Source of the DNA: JBLHKE01 sp047619485
GTDB taxonomy: Bacteria > Verrucomicrobiota > Verrucomicrobiia > Verrucomicrobiales > DEV007
NCBI GenBank assembly: GCA_047619485.1
Contig: JBLHKE010000348.1
Span: 1-7,983 of the forward strand
DNA: 7,983 bases
Direction: 5' to 3'
Shown: one piece after another, positions 6,901-7,983 of the stretch
Layout of the letters: every line of letters starts with the position of its first letter
How positions within the stretch are numbered: the stretch's first letter is position 1
Position numbers and translations under genes: made by a program
Notes under the pieces: generated by a model
The model's input: only the letters and a program-made list of their open reading frames with translations
Told to the model about the DNA's origin: nothing
Databases searched by the model: none

Positions 6901-7749
6901 CTGCTGGCCGACGTGACGCACTCTGAGGGGACGCGCCGCGAGCGCTGGGTGCGCTCAGCCCCGATCCCCGGGCGAGCGATCGAGAGCGAGTCCATCAAAC
7001 GCACTGTCGCGAAGCTCGATGCAAATCTGTTTTTTCACCATGCGCAACATCAGGAGGAACTGCGTGCGTTCGACCTTGCCACCTACTACTACAAGGAGGC
7101 GCTGCGCAATCGCCCGGACTCAGGCAGGGCTCACCGCGGCATTGGAAATCTCTACGCGAGACAGGCGCTGTGGGCTGAGGCCTTGGGCCATTTCCAACAG
7201 CTCATCACGATCAATGCCGATGACGCGCCAGGTCACTACGCCACCGCGGTCTGTCAGCAGCAACTCGGCCAGATGGATGCGGCACGCGCAGGTTTCAAAG
7301 CGGCGATTCACCTACAGCCAGAATACATACCGGCATTGAATGCGCTCGGTGGGATGGAACTTCTCGGCGGTGATGCTGCCGCTGCGATCCCGCATTTCCG
7401 CGCTCTCGTGCGCGTCGCCCCAAAACACCTCTCGGCACGCAACAACCTGGCTTGGATCTTGGCGACGCATCGCGATGCAGCTCTGCGCGATGGCGCTGAG
7501 GCTCTCGTGCTGGCGACCCGCCTCATCGAACTCGACGGCGGCAAGACGCCGATGTTTTTCGACACGCTGGCTGCGGCTCAGGCCGAGAGTGGTGACTTCG
7601 AAGTGGCGATCGCAACCGCGCACAAGGGATTGCAGTTGGCGCGCGCAGCAAGTGACGCTGCCACCGCTACGAAGATGGCTAAGCGCATCGCGATCTACGA
7701 GCGTGGCGAGGCTTTTCGCGAAAAATTAGCGCCGGCGGCGCAACAATAG
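3922..7749 (+). CDS. Candidate selenoprotein: FG-GAP/ASPIC-UnbV (CRTAC1-like) lipoprotein with thioredoxin and TPR domains
   Basis: One frame of 1276 codons is interrupted only by UGA 5755-5757. Read as selenocysteine it gives 1275 residues with Sec612. Residues 1-22 are a lipoprotein signal (core A-L-A-L-L-A-A-C, Cys22), so the protein should be anchored outside the inner membrane. An acidic Pro/Glu linker and an unassigned domain reach about 250. Ca-binding FG-GAP/VCBS loops of form D-x-D/N-x-D-G-x-x-D start at residues 267, 319, 366, 451, 506, 586 and 692. The last lies after the UGA, so the propeller itself spans it. ASPIC/UnbV follows (about 723-816), then thioredoxin and TPR. Without recoding, annotation would show two genes, 3922-5757 and one from GTG 5779 or ATG 5848, the second lacking a signal peptide and beginning inside a domain. 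ATG 3922 is preferred for its signal peptide; Shine-Dalgarno is poor. Function is unknown. A recent nonsense mutation or sequencing error is the main alternative. Confidence 0.8.
5755..5757 (+). other. In-frame UGA, proposed selenocysteine codon (Sec612)
   Basis: The context is G-D-L-UGA-S-F-F-W-R-Q-V-V. The codons on both sides are protein-like and continue the same FG-GAP protein. I recall S-F-F-W-R-Q-V-V as a conserved segment in CRTAC1-like proteins, which would make this position part of a conserved site and not a natural C-terminus; this is memory, not a search. The hairpin directly downstream fits a bacterial SECIS. A nearby Cys657 (E-R-N-C-T-F) could in principle partner the Sec, which is speculation. 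Insertion would need selA, selB, selC and selD elsewhere in the genome; none is in this window. Confidence 0.6.
5759..5792 (+). promoter_or_regulatory. Bacterial SECIS-like stem-loop just after the UGA
   Basis: The RNA can fold into a lower stem G-C-U-U-C-U-U (5759-5765) with A-G-G-G-A-G-C (5786-5792), 7 pairs including G-U. A 3-base 5' bulge CUG (5766-5768) separates this from an upper stem GCGGC (5769-5773) with GUCGC (5781-5785), 5 pairs including one G-U, which closes the loop AGGUCGU (5774-5780). The upper hairpin is 17 nt and begins 11 nt after the UGA, the same spacing and length as the E. coli fdhF minimal SECIS, whose loop is AGGUCU. The loop begins 16 nt after the UGA with G in its second position, as bacterial SECIS models ask. 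It would bind SelB to direct Sec insertion. Base pairing was worked out by hand; a competing stem UCUGGC / GCCGGA (5765-5770 with 5791-5796) also exists. Confidence 0.6.
7721..7741 (-). terminator. Possible Rho-independent terminator inside the end of the PEP-CTERM gene
   Basis: On the minus strand the hairpin GCGCC-GCC-GGCGC (7741-7729; 5-bp all-GC stem, 3-nt loop) is followed by TAATTTTT (7728-7721). The hairpin is made of the Arg codons of the protein tail, and the stop codon sits at the start of the T-rich run. The stem is short, so this is tentative. There is no T-run on the plus side, so it would not stop the converging plus-strand gene. Confidence 0.35.
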
Positions 7750-7983
7750 GCTGCAGAAGCCAAGTCCGAGCAATGCCAATCCCGACGGTTCGGGAACAGC
7801 ATAAATTTCTATTTCATCGATAGCGACATTGTTCGCCGCGCCGGGAAGGAGCAGTCGGATCCCGTCTGCCATCACCGGGCTGCCACCCTGAGAAATGCCA
7901 TACTCGTGACGCAGCCAAGGTGTGAACGCCCCTCCGGGCGCGATGTCGCCACCAACCCCGTCGTAGGTGAGCAAGCCGATCGA
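7726..7983 (-). CDS. PEP-CTERM sorting-domain protein, C-terminal part (5' end outside window)
   Basis: The frame is open from the right edge to TAA 7728-7726, giving about 85 C-terminal residues. Residues before the tail (L-T-Y-D-G-V-G-G-D, G-I-R-L-L-L-P-G, A-I-D-E-I-E-I-Y-A) look like the end of a beta-sandwich, lectin-like extracellular domain. The end V-P-E-P-S-G-L-A-L-L-G-L-G is followed by a hydrophobic stretch and R-R-R-R, a complete PEP-CTERM signal in the style common in Verrucomicrobia. In such systems the protein is exported, held by the hydrophobic segment and processed at P-E-P by an exosortase. No exosortase gene is in the window. Its last 24 bases overlap the 3' end of the plus-strand selenoprotein candidate. 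Confidence 0.9.
   Translation of the reverse strand, partial: SIGLLTYDGVGGDIAPGGAFTPWLRHEYGISQGGSPVMADGIRLLLPGAANNVAIDEIEIYAVPEPSGLALLGLGFCSLLLRRRR

Larger units (their letters stand above)
5758..7749 (+). other. Post-UGA half of the same protein: last propeller blade, ASPIC/UnbV, TlpA-like thioredoxin, TPR
   Basis: This half holds one further Ca-binding loop (D-W-D-H-D-G-D-L-D, residue 692 of the joined protein) and an ASPIC/UnbV domain (about 723-816) with I-G-A-R-V-E-V, L-R-A-G-E-G-F-V-A-Q-S-S and H-F-G-L-G-E motifs. A TlpA/redoxin-type thioredoxin domain (about 856-1000) has W-C-A-P-C at 884-888 and a cis-Pro-like L-P-L-P-S-S-F-L-I-D segment, suggesting dithiol-disulfide exchange. At least four TPR-like helical repeats run from about 1034 to 1270, starting at L-A-T-Y-Y-Y-K-E-A-L-R-N-R-P. 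Both redox Cys are present. If translated alone from GTG 5779 it would have about 656 residues, no export signal, and a broken first domain, which argues that it belongs to the upstream frame. Base and codon use match the upstream half. The stop at 7747-7749 overlaps the converging PEP-CTERM gene. Confidence 0.8.

Noticed and set aside
5779..7749. Separate gene starting at GTG 5779
   Set aside because: It lies in the same frame as the upstream gene, starts inside a conserved-looking segment between propeller blades, and lacks a signal peptide and ribosome site. The recoding reading explains it better.
1..7983. CRISPR array, tRNA or rRNA genes
   Set aside because: No regularly spaced direct repeats, no tRNA cloverleaf with a T-arm core, and no rRNA-like segments were seen on either strand.

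Overview
The window looks like a piece of a Verrucomicrobiota genome (or a close PVC relative). The evidence is a PEP-CTERM sorting tail of the V-P-E-P-S ... R-R-R-R type at the right edge, a Gfo/Idh/MocA dehydrogenase end at the left edge, a sigma-70 region 4 fragment with a hydrophobic C-terminal extension, and a CRTAC1-like FG-GAP lipoprotein. GC content is moderately high and Shine-Dalgarno sites are mostly weak. The assignment rests on protein style, not on a search.

Left part (1-1618). The 3' end of a Gfo/Idh/MocA oxidoreductase runs in from the left. Against it, on the minus strand, lies a decayed secreted-protein gene: a signal peptide start and a Verrucomicrobia-style C-terminal tail survive in different frames with no body between. 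The rest is non-coding. It holds a 245-bp REPIN-like element whose two inverted arms are each a hairpin.

Middle (1619-3909). A lipoprotein cyclophilin (peptidyl-prolyl isomerase), strikingly like eukaryotic cyclophilin A, is followed by the wreck of a sigma-70-like gene. That reading frame stays open for about 1.1 kb except for three stop codons, each one C-to-T change away from a sense codon. A second, minus-strand, frameshifted fragment ends against it tail to tail.

Right part (3922-7983). The main item is one frame of 3.8 kb coding for a large lipoprotein with a Ca-binding FG-GAP propeller, an ASPIC/UnbV domain, a TlpA-like thioredoxin with a W-C-A-P-C site, and TPR repeats. The frame is interrupted once, by an in-frame UGA at 5755-5757. 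Directly after it the RNA can fold into a hairpin with the spacing and apical A-G-G-U-C of the E. coli fdhF SECIS. I read this as a candidate selenoprotein (Sec612, 1275 residues) that routine gene calling would split in two. A PEP-CTERM protein gene converges on its 3' end, overlaps it by 24 bp, and may carry its own terminator hairpin in the codons of its arginine tail.

The genes do not form one operon. Only the selenoprotein candidate, the cyclophilin and the two edge genes look functional; the rest is decaying accessory DNA.
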